Shown here: one piece after another, positions 35,044 through 43,767 of the stretch
Position numbering within the stretch: the stretch's first letter is position 1
How the letters are laid out: the number at the start of each line of letters is the position of its first letter
NCBI RefSeq assembly: GCF_045617425.1
Contig: NZ_JAZLIO010000006.1
Span: 1 to 64,000 of the forward strand
Reading direction: 5' to 3'
DNA length: 64,000 nucleotides
Source: Carnobacterium_B sp045617425
Lineage (GTDB): Bacteria > Bacillota > Bacilli > Lactobacillales > Carnobacteriaceae
The notes under the pieces: model-generated
What the model was told of the DNA's origin: nothing
Database searches by the model: none
What the model saw: only the letters and a program-made list of their open reading frames with translations
Position numbers and translations under genes: made by a program

Positions 35044-35751
35044 ATGGAAATAATTGTTGTGAAAGATAACATAGAAGGCGGAAAAAAAGCATTTGAATTG
35101 ATTAAAGAAGGTATGGATCAAGGAGCAAAAGTACTAGGTTTGGCTACAGGAAGCACACCTGTTTCGTTGTACCATGAAATGATCCAAAGCGACGTAGATT
35201 TTTCAGAAATGACAGCTCTTAATTTAGATGAGTATGTTGGACTAGCTCCTACAGATCCTCAAAGCTACCATTATTTTATGGAAGAACAGTTATTTTCTAA
35301 AAAACCATTCAAAGAAACATTTGTGCCCGATGGAATGGCTAAAGATGCAAAACAAGAATGCGAACGCTATGATCAAATTATTGAAACACACCCGATTGAT
35401 ATTCAAGTTTTAGGTATTGGAAGCAACGCACATATTGGATTTAATGAACCTGGAACTTCTTTTGATTTAACAACGCATAAAGTAGAATTATTGCCATCTA
35501 CTATTGAAGCAAATAAACGCTTTTTTGATAATGCTGAAGATGTTCCGCGTTTAGCTTATTCAATGGGAATCAAATCAATTATGCAATCTGAAAAAATTAT
35601 TTTAATGGCATATGGTGAAACAAAAGCAGAAGCTATTAAAAAAGCTGTAGAAGGACCTGTAACACAAGAAGTTCCGGCAAGCATCTTGCAAAATCATAAG
35701 AATGTGATTATGATTGTAGATGAAGCAGCAGCGAAATTAATGCAACGATAG
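35044..35751 (+). CDS. nagB: Glucosamine-6-phosphate deaminase
   Basis: NagB converts glucosamine-6-phosphate to fructose-6-phosphate plus ammonia, moving the product of NagA into glycolysis. The 235-residue enzyme shows GLATGSTPVSLYHEMI, ALNLDEYVGL (catalytic Asp), GIGSNAHIGFNEPGTSF and VEGPVTQEVPASILQNH. It is the short form without the C-terminal allosteric tail. GlmM, encoded in this window, draws from the same glucosamine-6-phosphate pool in the biosynthetic direction. Confidence 0.96.
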   Translation: MEIIVVKDNIEGGKKAFELIKEGMDQGAKVLGLATGSTPVSLYHEMIQSDVDFSEMTALNLDEYVGLAPTDPQSYHYFMEEQLFSKKPFKETFVPDGMAKDAKQECERYDQIIETHPIDIQVLGIGSNAHIGFNEPGTSFDLTTHKVELLPSTIEANKRFFDNAEDVPRLAYSMGIKSIMQSEKIILMAYGETKAEAIKKAVEGPVTQEVPASILQNHKNVIMIVDEAAAKLMQR

Positions 35752-35761
35752 GAGCGAAATC

Positions 35762-36478
35762 ATGGCTAAGGCGACACCAATTTATATTCAAATTCATAAT
35801 CAAATACGAAAAATGATAGAACAAGAAGTTTGGAAAATAGGAGAGCGTATTCCTTCTGAAAGAGACTTAGCTATCCATTTTAATGTCAGCCGAATGACCT
35901 TGAGGCAAGCCGTACAAACTCTGGTAGATGAAGGAATATTAGAGCGAAAAGTAGGCTCTGGCACCTATGTATCCAATAAAAAAGTACAAGAAAAAATGGC
36001 TGGTATTCAAAGTTTTACTGATATTATGACTTCACAAGGAAGAAAACCTACAAGTAAAACAATCTCCTATCATGTCAAGACTGCGAGTGTAAGTGAAGCA
36101 GAAAATTTAAAGCTTGAACCAGAAGAAATGGTTTTAAGAATGGAACGTATTCGGTATGCAGATGATATTCCTATTTGTTTTGAAGTGGCAACGATCCCGT
36201 ATCACCTAGTTGAATCATTAGGAAAACAAGAAATTACTAAATCACTTTACAAAGTTTTAGAAGCAGAACAAGGTATCACGGTTAAACGAGCGGAGCAAAC
36301 GATTTCCGCTATGCGTGCTTCTGAAAAAATTGCGGAGTATTTATCTATAAAACGTGGCGAATCGATTCTTCAATTGAAACAAATTAGTTACTCAGAAGAA
36401 AACTTACCATTTGAGTATGTCCGTACTCAATATGTTGGGGAAAGATTTGAATTTTATTTAGAAAAAGATTTACGCTAA
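35762..36478 (+). CDS. nagR: GntR/HutC-family transcriptional regulator of aminosugar use (NagR/YvoA)
   Basis: The 238-residue regulator has an N-terminal winged helix (PSERDLAIHFNVSRMTLRQAV, with GSGTYVSN as the wing) and a C-terminal UTRA ligand domain (from about residue 90). YvoA/NagR proteins bind glucosamine-6-phosphate or GlcNAc-6-phosphate and release their operator. A matching operator is present in the nagA promoter, so it most likely represses its own operon. The gene starts 11 bases after nagB, behind GGAGCGAA. Confidence 0.93.
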   Translation: MAKATPIYIQIHNQIRKMIEQEVWKIGERIPSERDLAIHFNVSRMTLRQAVQTLVDEGILERKVGSGTYVSNKKVQEKMAGIQSFTDIMTSQGRKPTSKTISYHVKTASVSEAENLKLEPEEMVLRMERIRYADDIPICFEVATIPYHLVESLGKQEITKSLYKVLEAEQGITVKRAEQTISAMRASEKIAEYLSIKRGESILQLKQISYSEENLPFEYVRTQYVGERFEFYLEKDLR

Positions 36479-36503
36479 GCAACAAGTAGCGTAAATCTTT
36501 TTT
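36463..36503 (+). terminator. Terminator of the nag operon, overlapping the nagR stop
   Basis: AAAGATTTACGCT pairs with AGCGTAAATCTTT and runs into six T. The 5' arm contains the last codons of nagR. Confidence 0.88.
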
Positions 36504-36543
36504 GCTGTTAATGGGGCTTCAGTCCAGTCAAACTAAATTGCAA

Positions 36544-36572
36544 TTGTATTTTAGCCATTAAGTTTGTATAAT
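36544..36572 (+). promoter_or_regulatory. Promoter of tagO
   Basis: TTGTAT (36544-36549), 17 bases and TATAAT (36567-36572). The -10 overlaps an upstream in-frame ATG at 36571, which rules that codon out as the start. Confidence 0.7.
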
Positions 36573-36609
36573 GAGAGCAAGAATGGCTTTGAAAGTAGGT
36601 TTCTTTTTT

Positions 36610-37698
36610 ATGTATGATATGTTTCAAGTATTGGTGTTCTGCTTATTAACGATCATAATCAGTTTTATGCTGACACCGCTAATAAAAAAATTGGCATTAA
36701 AAGTAAATGCTATAGACAAACCTGGCGAAAGACGAGTAAATGTAAAGGCGATGCCAACTTTAGGTGGATTGGCGATCTACTTGTCTTTTTATTTTTCCCT
36801 ATTTTTTTTGCAGCCAATTCCATTTAAACAAGTTCTGCCGTTGTTTGTTGCTTCTACTGTAATTATTATTACTGGAATGATTGATGATTTAATCGAGATC
36901 TCTCCAAAAATGAAATTATTGGGTATCCTAATAGCTGCACTAATTATTTACTATGTAGCTGATATACGAATGGATCTCGTTACCTTGCCATTAATTGGGA
37001 AGATACAGTTAGGAGTCTTTAGCTTACCCATAACATTAATATGGATATTAGCTATTACAAATGCAGTCAATTTAATAGATGGCTTAGATGGATTAGCAAC
37101 AGGAGTTTCTATTATTGCTCTAACAACTATGGGTATTATTGGATTCTTCTTTTTAACAATTGCTGATGTGGCTGTTCCAATCATGATTTTTACTCTTGTT
37201 GCAGCATCCATAGGATTTTTGCCCTATAACTTTTTTCCAGCACGTATTTTTCTAGGCGACACAGGCGCTTTATTTTTAGGTTTTATGATATCGATTATGT
37301 CACTTCAAGGCCTAAAAAACGCAACGTTGATTACTGTTATCATACCGGTCGTCATACTAGGCATACCGATTACAGATACGGTTGCAGCTATATTGAGAAG
37401 ACGATTAAATCGAACACCAATTTCGAGTGCAGATAAAATGCATTTGCACCATCGTTTAATGACGCTGGGATTGACCCACAGACAAACGGTGCTTGCTATT
37501 TATAGCATTGCCGCTATGTTTTCATTAATTGCATTGATGTATCCTTTGTCTACCTTTTTGGGATCCATTATGTTAACAGTAGGCTTATTGCTTGGTTTAG
37601 AGTTATTCATGGAATTAATTGGGTTAGTCAGTGAAGAAAGAAGACCTTTATTATCTAAATTCAGACGTTTTGCAAAAAAATTAAATCGAAAAAGATAA
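36610..37698 (+). CDS. tagO: Undecaprenyl-phosphate GlcNAc-1-phosphate transferase
   Basis: TagO starts wall teichoic acid and other wall polymers by moving GlcNAc-1-phosphate from UDP-GlcNAc to undecaprenyl phosphate. The 362-residue MraY/WecA-type protein has about ten membrane segments and the family loops MIDDLIEISPKMKLLGIL (Asp-Asp), NAVNLIDGLDGLATGVS, FLGDTGALFLGF and HLHHRLMTLGLTHRQT. The ATG at 36610 gives the normal length; its ribosome site (AAAGTAGG) is ten bases away, so initiation may be modest. The LCP ligase that attaches such polymers is the neighbour. Confidence 0.93.
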   Translation: MYDMFQVLVFCLLTIIISFMLTPLIKKLALKVNAIDKPGERRVNVKAMPTLGGLAIYLSFYFSLFFLQPIPFKQVLPLFVASTVIIITGMIDDLIEISPKMKLLGILIAALIIYYVADIRMDLVTLPLIGKIQLGVFSLPITLIWILAITNAVNLIDGLDGLATGVSIIALTTMGIIGFFFLTIADVAVPIMIFTLVAASIGFLPYNFFPARIFLGDTGALFLGFMISIMSLQGLKNATLITVIIPVVILGIPITDTVAAILRRRLNRTPISSADKMHLHHRLMTLGLTHRQTVLAIYSIAAMFSLIALMYPLSTFLGSIMLTVGLLLGLELFMELIGLVSEERRPLLSKFRRFAKKLNRKR

Positions 37699-37704
37699 CT
37701 AAAA

Positions 37705-37744
37705 AAAAACGGGTATAAGACTGTTAAGTCTTGTACCCGTTTTT
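37705..37744. terminator. Bidirectional terminator between tagO and the LCP gene
   Basis: AAAACGGGTA-TAAGACT pairs with AGTCTTG-TACCCGTTTT around a short loop, with A and T tracts on the two sides. The genes converge here. Confidence 0.88.
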
Positions 37745-37747
37745 GTT

Positions 37748-38797
37748 TTAATAAGCGTAATTTGTTATGCCGTTTGTTTCAAATTCATAATCGTCAGCAT
37801 CCCGTTCATCTAAAGAATCTAATCCGAGAGCCACTCGGAAACGATGACTGACAAAGTCAACACTATCTGGATAAAGTTCAACCATGCTGGCGCCATTCAA
37901 CATGAAATCTGTCCATTCAAATGTATAAGAGTTAAAATCATAAGAGCCCTCTAGTCCTGTTTGAGCTATTCCCAACATCTCGTTGAAAGTCAAATCAGTA
38001 CGCATGTTTGAGCCAACTGCTTCAATGACATCTGTATATTTTGATATTGAACCAGCACTTAAGGCTTTTTCAACAATTGCTTGTATCAGCAATTGTTGTC
38101 TTTCTCCACGCATAACATCGTTATCAATTTTTCTTGTACGAGCTAGTGCTAATGCTTCTTCACCATTTAATGTTTGGTAACCTTCTTCTAAGGTGATTTG
38201 ATTCATCTTGCCATCAGAATTTTGTTCTGAAAAAGTTATTGGAACATCCATTTCAATGCCGCCTAATGCATCTATAATTTTTAAAAAGGCATCAAAATCA
38301 AAGGTTACATAATAATGAATAGGAACATCTAACAATTCTTCAACAGTCTCAATCGTTGCTTGTTCTTCTCCCCTAGCATAAGCTGCATTGATTTTATCCT
38401 CACGCAAGTATTCTCCTTTGTACATGATTGGAGTATAAGTGTCTCTAGGGATACTGACCATGTTAACTTCATGGTCAGTTGGATCAATAGTCAAATAGAT
38501 TAGCGAATCGGTTCTTGCACTTCCAAGGTCGCGTTCTTCGGTATCATCAATACCCATGATCAAAATAGAAGTGGTTTCTTTAATTGGATCTACTACAACT
38601 TCTTTACTACGGTCTAGTTCATGATAAGAATCATCAATCGTTTTTTGAGCAGTGGCATAAAGCTTAGCTGCATAAACAGCTGCCCCTAAAATGATAATCA
38701 TAATTGGAATCAGGATACTGAGAATGATCGTATTCTTTCTTTTTTTTCGTTTATCAATATATGACGCACTTCTACTAGTATTAGGATGTTTCTTCAC
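37748..38797 (-). CDS. LCP-family (LytR-CpsA-Psr) wall polymer ligase
   Basis: LCP proteins transfer teichoic acid or other polymers from the lipid carrier to peptidoglycan. The 349-residue protein has one N-terminal membrane anchor (about residues 20-45) and an LCP domain with ARTDSLIYLTID, VSIPRDTYTPI, DKINAAYARG and ALALARTRKIDNDVMRGERQQ, including the pyrophosphate-binding Arg and Asp residues. The GTG at 38797 is favoured: AAGGAG lies seven bases upstream, but only one base from an ATG at 38803. Gene order next to tagO and yigZ matches B. subtilis tagU. Confidence 0.93.
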   Translation of the reverse strand: MKKHPNTSRSASYIDKRKKRKNTIILSILIPIMIIILGAAVYAAKLYATAQKTIDDSYHELDRSKEVVVDPIKETTSILIMGIDDTEERDLGSARTDSLIYLTIDPTDHEVNMVSIPRDTYTPIMYKGEYLREDKINAAYARGEEQATIETVEELLDVPIHYYVTFDFDAFLKIIDALGGIEMDVPITFSEQNSDGKMNQITLEEGYQTLNGEEALALARTRKIDNDVMRGERQQLLIQAIVEKALSAGSISKYTDVIEAVGSNMRTDLTFNEMLGIAQTGLEGSYDFNSYTFEWTDFMLNGASMVELYPDSVDFVSHRFRVALGLDSLDERDADDYEFETNGITNYAY

Positions 38798-38948
38798 ACT
38801 CATTCTCCTTCAGAAAATCATTTGCTTTTGGAATTGATCAAGCGGTGCTTGTTATCTAGGTACATATAGCCTAAAATATCTTGTTTATTTTATCACGAAT
38901 AAATACAAGTAGGAAGATTATTCGAAAAAAGTAACCATTTCTTAATAT

Positions 38949-39587
38949 TTAATTTACAATTCTTTTGTCACAATAAACATCTTCTCCTAGTTTAAATGTT
39001 ACTTGACCGTTGAGCCACTCAATAACGTTAGCTTGGAAATCAGTTAATTGTTCGTGATCAATGAGACATAAAAAAGAAACAACATCAGAATAAATAATAT
39101 CCTTAATAGCGTAGTTCGCTTCACGAAGAGAGTTTTCCAATTTTCCTGAGGCTGGATAAGCAACAATAATCGTTACTTGAGTGTGCAAACGTCTCTCAAC
39201 AACTCCTATAGCATTCAGACCTTCGCTGACAGCTTTTCCATAAGCACGTATCAAACCTCCTGCACCAAGCTTAATACCTCCAAAGTAACGTGTGACAACA
39301 ACCACAACATTTTTAAGGTTTCTTTTCTTTAGGACTTCTAACATAGGAACCCCAGCTGTACCAGAGGGTTCTCCGTCATCGTAAGCACGTTGGACTTCAT
39401 CATAATCACCGATTAGGTAGGCTACACAATTATGGTTGGCTTTGCCATGTTCTTTTTTTATAGAATGAACAAACTCTTGAGCTTCTAGTTCATCCGATAC
39501 CTGTTTTAAGTGACAAATAAAACGAGATTTTTTTATTTCTAATTCAAAATGTCCATCTTTTTCGATAGTATAGTAATGAGTTAACAT
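38949..39587 (-). CDS. YigZ/IMPACT family protein
   Basis: The 212-residue protein has the family signature DGEPSGTAGVPMLEVLKK (about residues 62-79) and NVVVVVTRYFGGIKLGAGGLIRAYGKA (about 83-109), followed by a C-terminal ferredoxin-like domain. Bacterial members have been linked to translation or protease-like activity, but the role is not settled. It corresponds to B. subtilis YvyE by neighbourhood. The ATG at 39587 follows AAAGGAC; two earlier ATGs at 39605 and 39602 overlap that site. Confidence 0.93.
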   Translation of the reverse strand: MLTHYYTIEKDGHFELEIKKSRFICHLKQVSDELEAQEFVHSIKKEHGKANHNCVAYLIGDYDEVQRAYDDGEPSGTAGVPMLEVLKKRNLKNVVVVVTRYFGGIKLGAGGLIRAYGKAVSEGLNAIGVVERRLHTQVTIIVAYPASGKLENSLREANYAIKDIIYSDVVSFLCLIDHEQLTDFQANVIEWLNGQVTFKLGEDVYCDKRIVN

Positions 39588-39704
39588 AATTTGTCCTTTC
39601 ATCAAACCAAATAATTGCCTTATACAAATAGTGTACCTTTAGTGTAAGGGTTGAACAAGAACAATAGAAAAGAAAAATGAAAAGTGTGCTAATAAAGAAG
39701 GAGT

Positions 39705-39732
39705 TTTAACAAAAAATAAAGTATGCTATAAT
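39705..39732 (+). promoter_or_regulatory. Promoter of degV
   Basis: TTTAAC (39705-39710), 16 bases, then TATAAT (39727-39732) preceded by TGC, an extended -10. Confidence 0.6.
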
Positions 39733-39781
39733 TTTAACTTGGCCACTAGACTGTGGATAAACTTAATAGTGAGGCGATAAA

Positions 39782-40633
39782 TTGAAGATTGCAGTGGTAA
39801 CAGATAGTACAGCTTATTTAACCGATGAACAGTGTGAAATGTATTCCATTTATAGATTGCCTTTATCGGTCATAATGGAAAAAGAAATTATTGAAGAAAC
39901 GAACATAAATCCTATTACATTTTTTGAAAAAGTTAAAACGATGGAAGCTTTACCGACAAGTTCACAACCACCTATAGGCCAAGCATCAGTGTTATTTAAT
40001 GAATTATTTAAAACGTATGATGCTGTGATAAGTATTCACTTATCGAGTGAACTGAGTGGAACTTATAATACAATAAAAAGTTTAGCTGCTATATATGAAG
40101 ATTTTAAGATCTACCCTTATGATTCCGGAATTAGTTGTTCAGCGCAAGGTTACTTTGTGTTAGAAGCAGCAAGAATGGCTAAAGAAGGGTTTACCGTTGA
40201 AGAAATTTTTCAGACATTCGAAAAGATACAACAAACCTTGCAGGCCTATTTTGTAGTAGATGATTTGAATCATTTGGTTCGTGGAGGACGACTTTCTAAT
40301 GGTTCAGCCATGATTGGTTCGTTATTGAAGATAAAACCTATTTTGCATTTTGAAGATAAAAAAATTATGATTTTTGAAAAAATAAGAACGAAGAAAAAGG
40401 CTCTTAAAAGAATCGAACAATTATTAGGCGAAGATGTTGCAAAAGGTTATCCGATTGTTACAACGATTATCCATGCCAATGCTGAGCAGGAAGCCTTAGC
40501 GTGGATGGAAGATTTAAAACAGCAGTACCCAACCTTACGTTATGAAATTAGTTATTTTGGTCCAGTTATTGGTACACACTTAGGTGAAGGTGCTTTAGGC
40601 ATGACTTGGGCAGAAGATCTGACAAGCAAATAA
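39782..40633 (+). CDS. DegV family fatty-acid-binding protein
   Basis: The 283-residue protein begins MKIAVVTDSTAYLTDEQ and has TSQPPIGQ (about residues 59-66), SIHLSSELSGTYNT (about 81-94) and VDDLNHLVRGGRLSNGSAMIGSLLKIKPIL, the DegV family landmarks. Family members bind a fatty acid and deliver it to FakA kinase for use in phospholipid synthesis; no FakA gene is seen here. The start is TTG at 39782, supported by GAGGCG at about seven bases and by the family N-terminus. In B. subtilis the same gene (yviA) lies next to the comF operon. Confidence 0.93.
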   Translation: MKIAVVTDSTAYLTDEQCEMYSIYRLPLSVIMEKEIIEETNINPITFFEKVKTMEALPTSSQPPIGQASVLFNELFKTYDAVISIHLSSELSGTYNTIKSLAAIYEDFKIYPYDSGISCSAQGYFVLEAARMAKEGFTVEEIFQTFEKIQQTLQAYFVVDDLNHLVRGGRLSNGSAMIGSLLKIKPILHFEDKKIMIFEKIRTKKKALKRIEQLLGEDVAKGYPIVTTIIHANAEQEALAWMEDLKQQYPTLRYEISYFGPVIGTHLGEGALGMTWAEDLTSK

Positions 40634-40697
40634 AACTATTATATTATTTTATACAAACAAAAATAAATGCCATTCTAGAACGTATAGTTGAATAGAT

Positions 40698-40735
40698 AAA
40701 GGTTTGGGATAAATAGAATCCTGAGCCTTTTTTTG
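40698..40735 (+). terminator. Terminator of degV
   Basis: AAAGGTTTGGGAT pairs with ATCCTGAGCCTTT (13 pairs, several G-U) and is followed by TTTT. Confidence 0.78.
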
Positions 40736-40764
40736 CGTACAGTAAAAAAGAGGTGATGGAAAAG

Positions 40765-42114
40765 ATGAACCATTTTTTGATGGGAAGAGAGTTATTATTA
40801 AGTGAATTAAATGAAGACTGTCTTAAAGAGGGTAACGGTATAATTTCAAAAGGTTTTATAGAAGTAGGGCAACAACAAACTTGCCGGCGTTGTGGGTCTA
40901 ATCAACCAAAAGATCGACAAGCAGCTCCTTGTACCTGTGGAAAAAAATGTTTTTATTGCATTCGCTGTCTTCAAATGGGGAAAATTAAGCGATGTAGTAC
41001 ACTTTATCATGTTCCTGAAAAAAATCAGTTCATCTCAATAAAAGAACCTATTTTGACTTGGCAAGGTCAACTATCGCAACAGCAAGCACTCGCATCTAGA
41101 GAAATTGAAACAACTATAAAAACTAGTCAAACAAGGCTGATATGGGCTGTGGCTGGTGCTGGGAAAACCGAAATGCTTTTTAAAGGAATAGAATGGGCAA
41201 TCAGAAGTGGAAAAAGAGTCTGCATAGCTTCTCCGAGAACGGATGTGTGTCTAGAATTAGCCCCTCGTCTAAAAAGTGCTTTTCAACATGTAGAACAAAT
41301 CACTCTTTATGGAGAGATGGAAGAAGGTTACAGCTACACTCAATTAGTTATTGCGACTACTCATCAGCTCATGCGATTTAGAGAAGCCTTTGATGTCTTA
41401 ATCATCGATGAAATTGACGCATTTCCGTTTGATACAGATAAAGCCTTACAATTTGCTGCACAGAAAGCTAAAAAAACTACCGGAACCATTATTTATTTAT
41501 CTGCTACTCCAAACAAACAAATGAGACAAGATATTGCACGAAAAAAATTAAACGCTTCAGTTTTACCAGCGCGCTATCATGGGTTTGAGCTACCTGAACC
41601 TAAAGCTATTTGGACAGGTGATTGGCGTAAATCAATTCTAAAACGGCACAAAAAAGCTGTGATCTTTAAAGAGATTCAGCGTTTGTTACAAGCAAAACGT
41701 CGATTCCTAGTTTTTGTTCCTAATATTGAATTGATACTCGAATTCTCATGCTGCCTTACAGAATTTTTTCCAGACTGTTCATTTACAAGCGTTTCTTCGG
41801 AGGATGAACAGCGCAAAGAAAAAGTACAGAAGATGCGTGATGAAAGCTATCAGTTCATGTTGACTACAACTATCTTGGAGCGAGGTGTTACTTTTCGAGA
41901 TATTGATGTCCTTGTGTTAGGTGCTGAAGATCGAACGTTCACAGAAGCCGCATTGATTCAAATTGCCGGTCGTGTAGGTAGACATCGTGATTTTCCAACA
42001 GGAGAAGTACGATATCTCCATTATGGACAAACAAAAGCTCTGAAAAATGCTATCACTCAAATAAAAAAAATGAACAAATTAGCTCGTGAAAGGGGATTGT
42101 TGATAGGGAAATGA
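40765..42114 (+). CDS. comFA: Competence helicase ComFA
   Basis: ComFA is an ATPase that helps pull single-stranded DNA into the cell during transformation. The 449-residue protein has an N-terminal four-cysteine zinc finger (CRRC...CTCGKKCFYCIRC, about residues 33-66), Walker A AVAGAGKTEM (about 127-136), a DEAD-like box IIDEIDAF, motif SATPNKQM and a C-terminal helicase lobe with ERGVTF and QIAGRVGR. The ATG at 40765 fits AGAGGTGAT best; GTG and ATG codons at 40753 and 40756 lie within that site. comFC overlaps its stop. Confidence 0.94.
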   Translation: MNHFLMGRELLLSELNEDCLKEGNGIISKGFIEVGQQQTCRRCGSNQPKDRQAAPCTCGKKCFYCIRCLQMGKIKRCSTLYHVPEKNQFISIKEPILTWQGQLSQQQALASREIETTIKTSQTRLIWAVAGAGKTEMLFKGIEWAIRSGKRVCIASPRTDVCLELAPRLKSAFQHVEQITLYGEMEEGYSYTQLVIATTHQLMRFREAFDVLIIDEIDAFPFDTDKALQFAAQKAKKTTGTIIYLSATPNKQMRQDIARKKLNASVLPARYHGFELPEPKAIWTGDWRKSILKRHKKAVIFKEIQRLLQAKRRFLVFVPNIELILEFSCCLTEFFPDCSFTSVSSEDEQRKEKVQKMRDESYQFMLTTTILERGVTFRDIDVLVLGAEDRTFTEAALIQIAGRVGRHRDFPTGEVRYLHYGQTKALKNAITQIKKMNKLARERGLLIGK

Positions 42115-42797
42115 AGTGTCTATGGTGTGGAAAGACAACTAAAGAAAGCATACAATTAAATGATTTGGTATCTTTTACCAGAGTTGAACCAAAAATTAGA
42201 TGTGATTCTTGTTCGAGTAAATTAGTGTCGTTACAAAATGTTCCTGTTTGTCGAGGGTGCAGTCGACACTGGGTAGAAGAAGAGCTCTGTCCAGATTGCC
42301 AAAAATGGAAGGCTGAATATCCAAGCTATTCCTTCAAACATACAGCATTATATCAATACAATACGTTCATAAAAGAGTGGATAGAAGCTTACAAATACAC
42401 AGGTGATTATCGGCTAGGTGAATTATTCAAAAAAGAAATTCAAACCTTTTTTTTAAAGCAAAAGAAACAAGTTGTCCCGATACCGATAAGCGATAAAAGC
42501 AAACAATTAAGAGGATTCAATCAAGTAGAAGGTTTGCTGGAGTTTGCTGGAGTAGCTTATACATCCGTTTTGATTAATTGTGGAACCGGAGAGAAACAAT
42601 CAAGTAAAAATCGAAAAATGCGTATGCTCGCTCCCCAACCATTTGTGGTTGACCAAAGTCTTCAAATGATCATAAAGGGAAAACATTTAATCTTAGTGGA
42701 CGATATCTATACGACTGGCCGAACTTTTTTTCATGCAGCAGACTGTTTGATGAGAAATGGGGCACAAAGTATTGAAACATTTTCTGTTTCGCGCTAA
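42111..42797 (+). CDS. comFC: ComF family protein ComFC (phosphoribosyltransferase-like)
   Basis: The 228-residue protein has a zinc-binding N-terminus with four Cys pairs (CLWC, CDSC, CRGC, CPDC within residues 2-60) and a phosphoribosyltransferase fold with the PRPP motif LILVDDIYTTGRT (about residues 190-202). It is needed for DNA uptake with ComFA in model species. Its start overlaps the comFA stop (ATGA), giving translational coupling. comFB, present between them in B. subtilis, is missing, as is usual in Lactobacillales. Confidence 0.94.
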   Translation: MKCLWCGKTTKESIQLNDLVSFTRVEPKIRCDSCSSKLVSLQNVPVCRGCSRHWVEEELCPDCQKWKAEYPSYSFKHTALYQYNTFIKEWIEAYKYTGDYRLGELFKKEIQTFFLKQKKQVVPIPISDKSKQLRGFNQVEGLLEFAGVAYTSVLINCGTGEKQSSKNRKMRMLAPQPFVVDQSLQMIIKGKHLILVDDIYTTGRTFFHAADCLMRNGAQSIETFSVSR

Positions 42798-42823
42798 AGT
42801 TAACTCAATGTAATCGATTTTAT

Positions 42824-42851
42824 TTGCAATCTATTGGTGTTGATATATAAT
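42824..42851 (+). promoter_or_regulatory. Promoter of hpf
   Basis: TTGCAA (42824-42829), 16 bases and TATAAT (42846-42851). The 5' leader can form a hairpin, ATCATCA with TGATGAT, before the ribosome site. Confidence 0.7.
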
Positions 42852-42933
42852 TAATTTAAGCATATCATCATTTGAGTGGTCCAATTGATGATGCTGATTC
42901 TGATACACAATCAGATGAAAGGGGAGAGTGTTT

Positions 42934-43476
42934 ATGTTTAAATATAATGTCCGTGGCGAAAATATTGAGGTAACTGCAGCTATTCGTAGTTATGTTGAAA
43001 AAAAAGTGGGGAAAGTTGAAAAATATTTTAATGATGTACCTGAAGCAACAGCCCACGTTAATTTAAAAACGTATTCCGATAAAACAGCTAAAGTGGAGGT
43101 AACAATTCCTTTACCTTATTTAGTTCTACGTGCGGAAGAAACCTCGCCTGATCTATATGGGAGTGTTGATTTGGTAACAGATAAACTTGAACGCCAAATG
43201 AGAAAATACAAAACTAAAGTTAACCGCAGATCTCGCGGATCCAACGTTGTTGTTCCACCTGTTTTACCAGGGGAAGAGGAAGAATTGATGGAAGATGAAG
43301 TGAATATCGTTAGAACAAAACGTTTATCATTGAAACCAATGGATAGTGAAGAAGCGGTTTTACAAATGGATATGTTAGGACATAATTTCTTCATTTTTGA
43401 AGATGCAGATACAAATGGTACAAGTATCGTATACCGTCGTAAAGATGGAAAATATGGATTAATTGAAACTGAATAA
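42934..43476 (+). CDS. hpf: Ribosome hibernation promoting factor, long form
   Basis: Long HPF dimerises 70S ribosomes into inactive 100S particles in stationary phase and stress. The 180-residue protein has the N-terminal ribosome-binding domain (FKYNVRGENIEVTAAIRSYVEKKVGKVEKYF, residues 2-100) and a C-terminal dimerisation domain (VRTKRLSLKPMDSEEAVLQMDMLGHNFFIF, about 124-180), which the short Enterobacterial form lacks. The ATG at 42934 has AAAGGGGAG at eight bases. It is monocistronic and next to secA, as in B. subtilis. Confidence 0.96.
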   Translation: MFKYNVRGENIEVTAAIRSYVEKKVGKVEKYFNDVPEATAHVNLKTYSDKTAKVEVTIPLPYLVLRAEETSPDLYGSVDLVTDKLERQMRKYKTKVNRRSRGSNVVVPPVLPGEEEELMEDEVNIVRTKRLSLKPMDSEEAVLQMDMLGHNFFIFEDADTNGTSIVYRRKDGKYGLIETE

Positions 43477-43496
43477 CTTGAAGTATATTGAAAATA

Positions 43497-43544
43497 AAAA
43501 AACTTCAAGGCAAGAGAGACTTCTTTCTTGCCTTGAAGTTTTTT
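43497..43544 (+). terminator. Terminator of hpf
   Basis: AAAAAACTTCAAGGCAAG pairs perfectly with CTTGCCTTGAAGTTTTTT around a 12-base loop. Confidence 0.93.
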
Positions 43545-43767
43545 AGATTTTCTTTTTTTGCTAAAAATCGTCTAGATCAGGAACGGTTAATGTGGATAAA
43601 AAGGTTTCAATTGTGAATCAGTAATGATAGAATTAATAAGAATATTGACTGTTGTCATAAAAATCGAAAATTTTAACGTCAAGCTGAAGTCAACTTGTCT
43701 ACTAACAAAATGAAATTTAACCTAAACTAAACAGAAATATAGATAAAGATATAGGGGAGAAAGATTA

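Noticed and set aside
40731..40745. Weak likeness to the ComX/SigX competence box (TGCGTACA against TACGAATA) upstream of comFA
   Set aside because: Only 5-6 of 8 positions fit and it overlaps the preceding terminator tail. A genome-wide comparison of competence genes would be needed.
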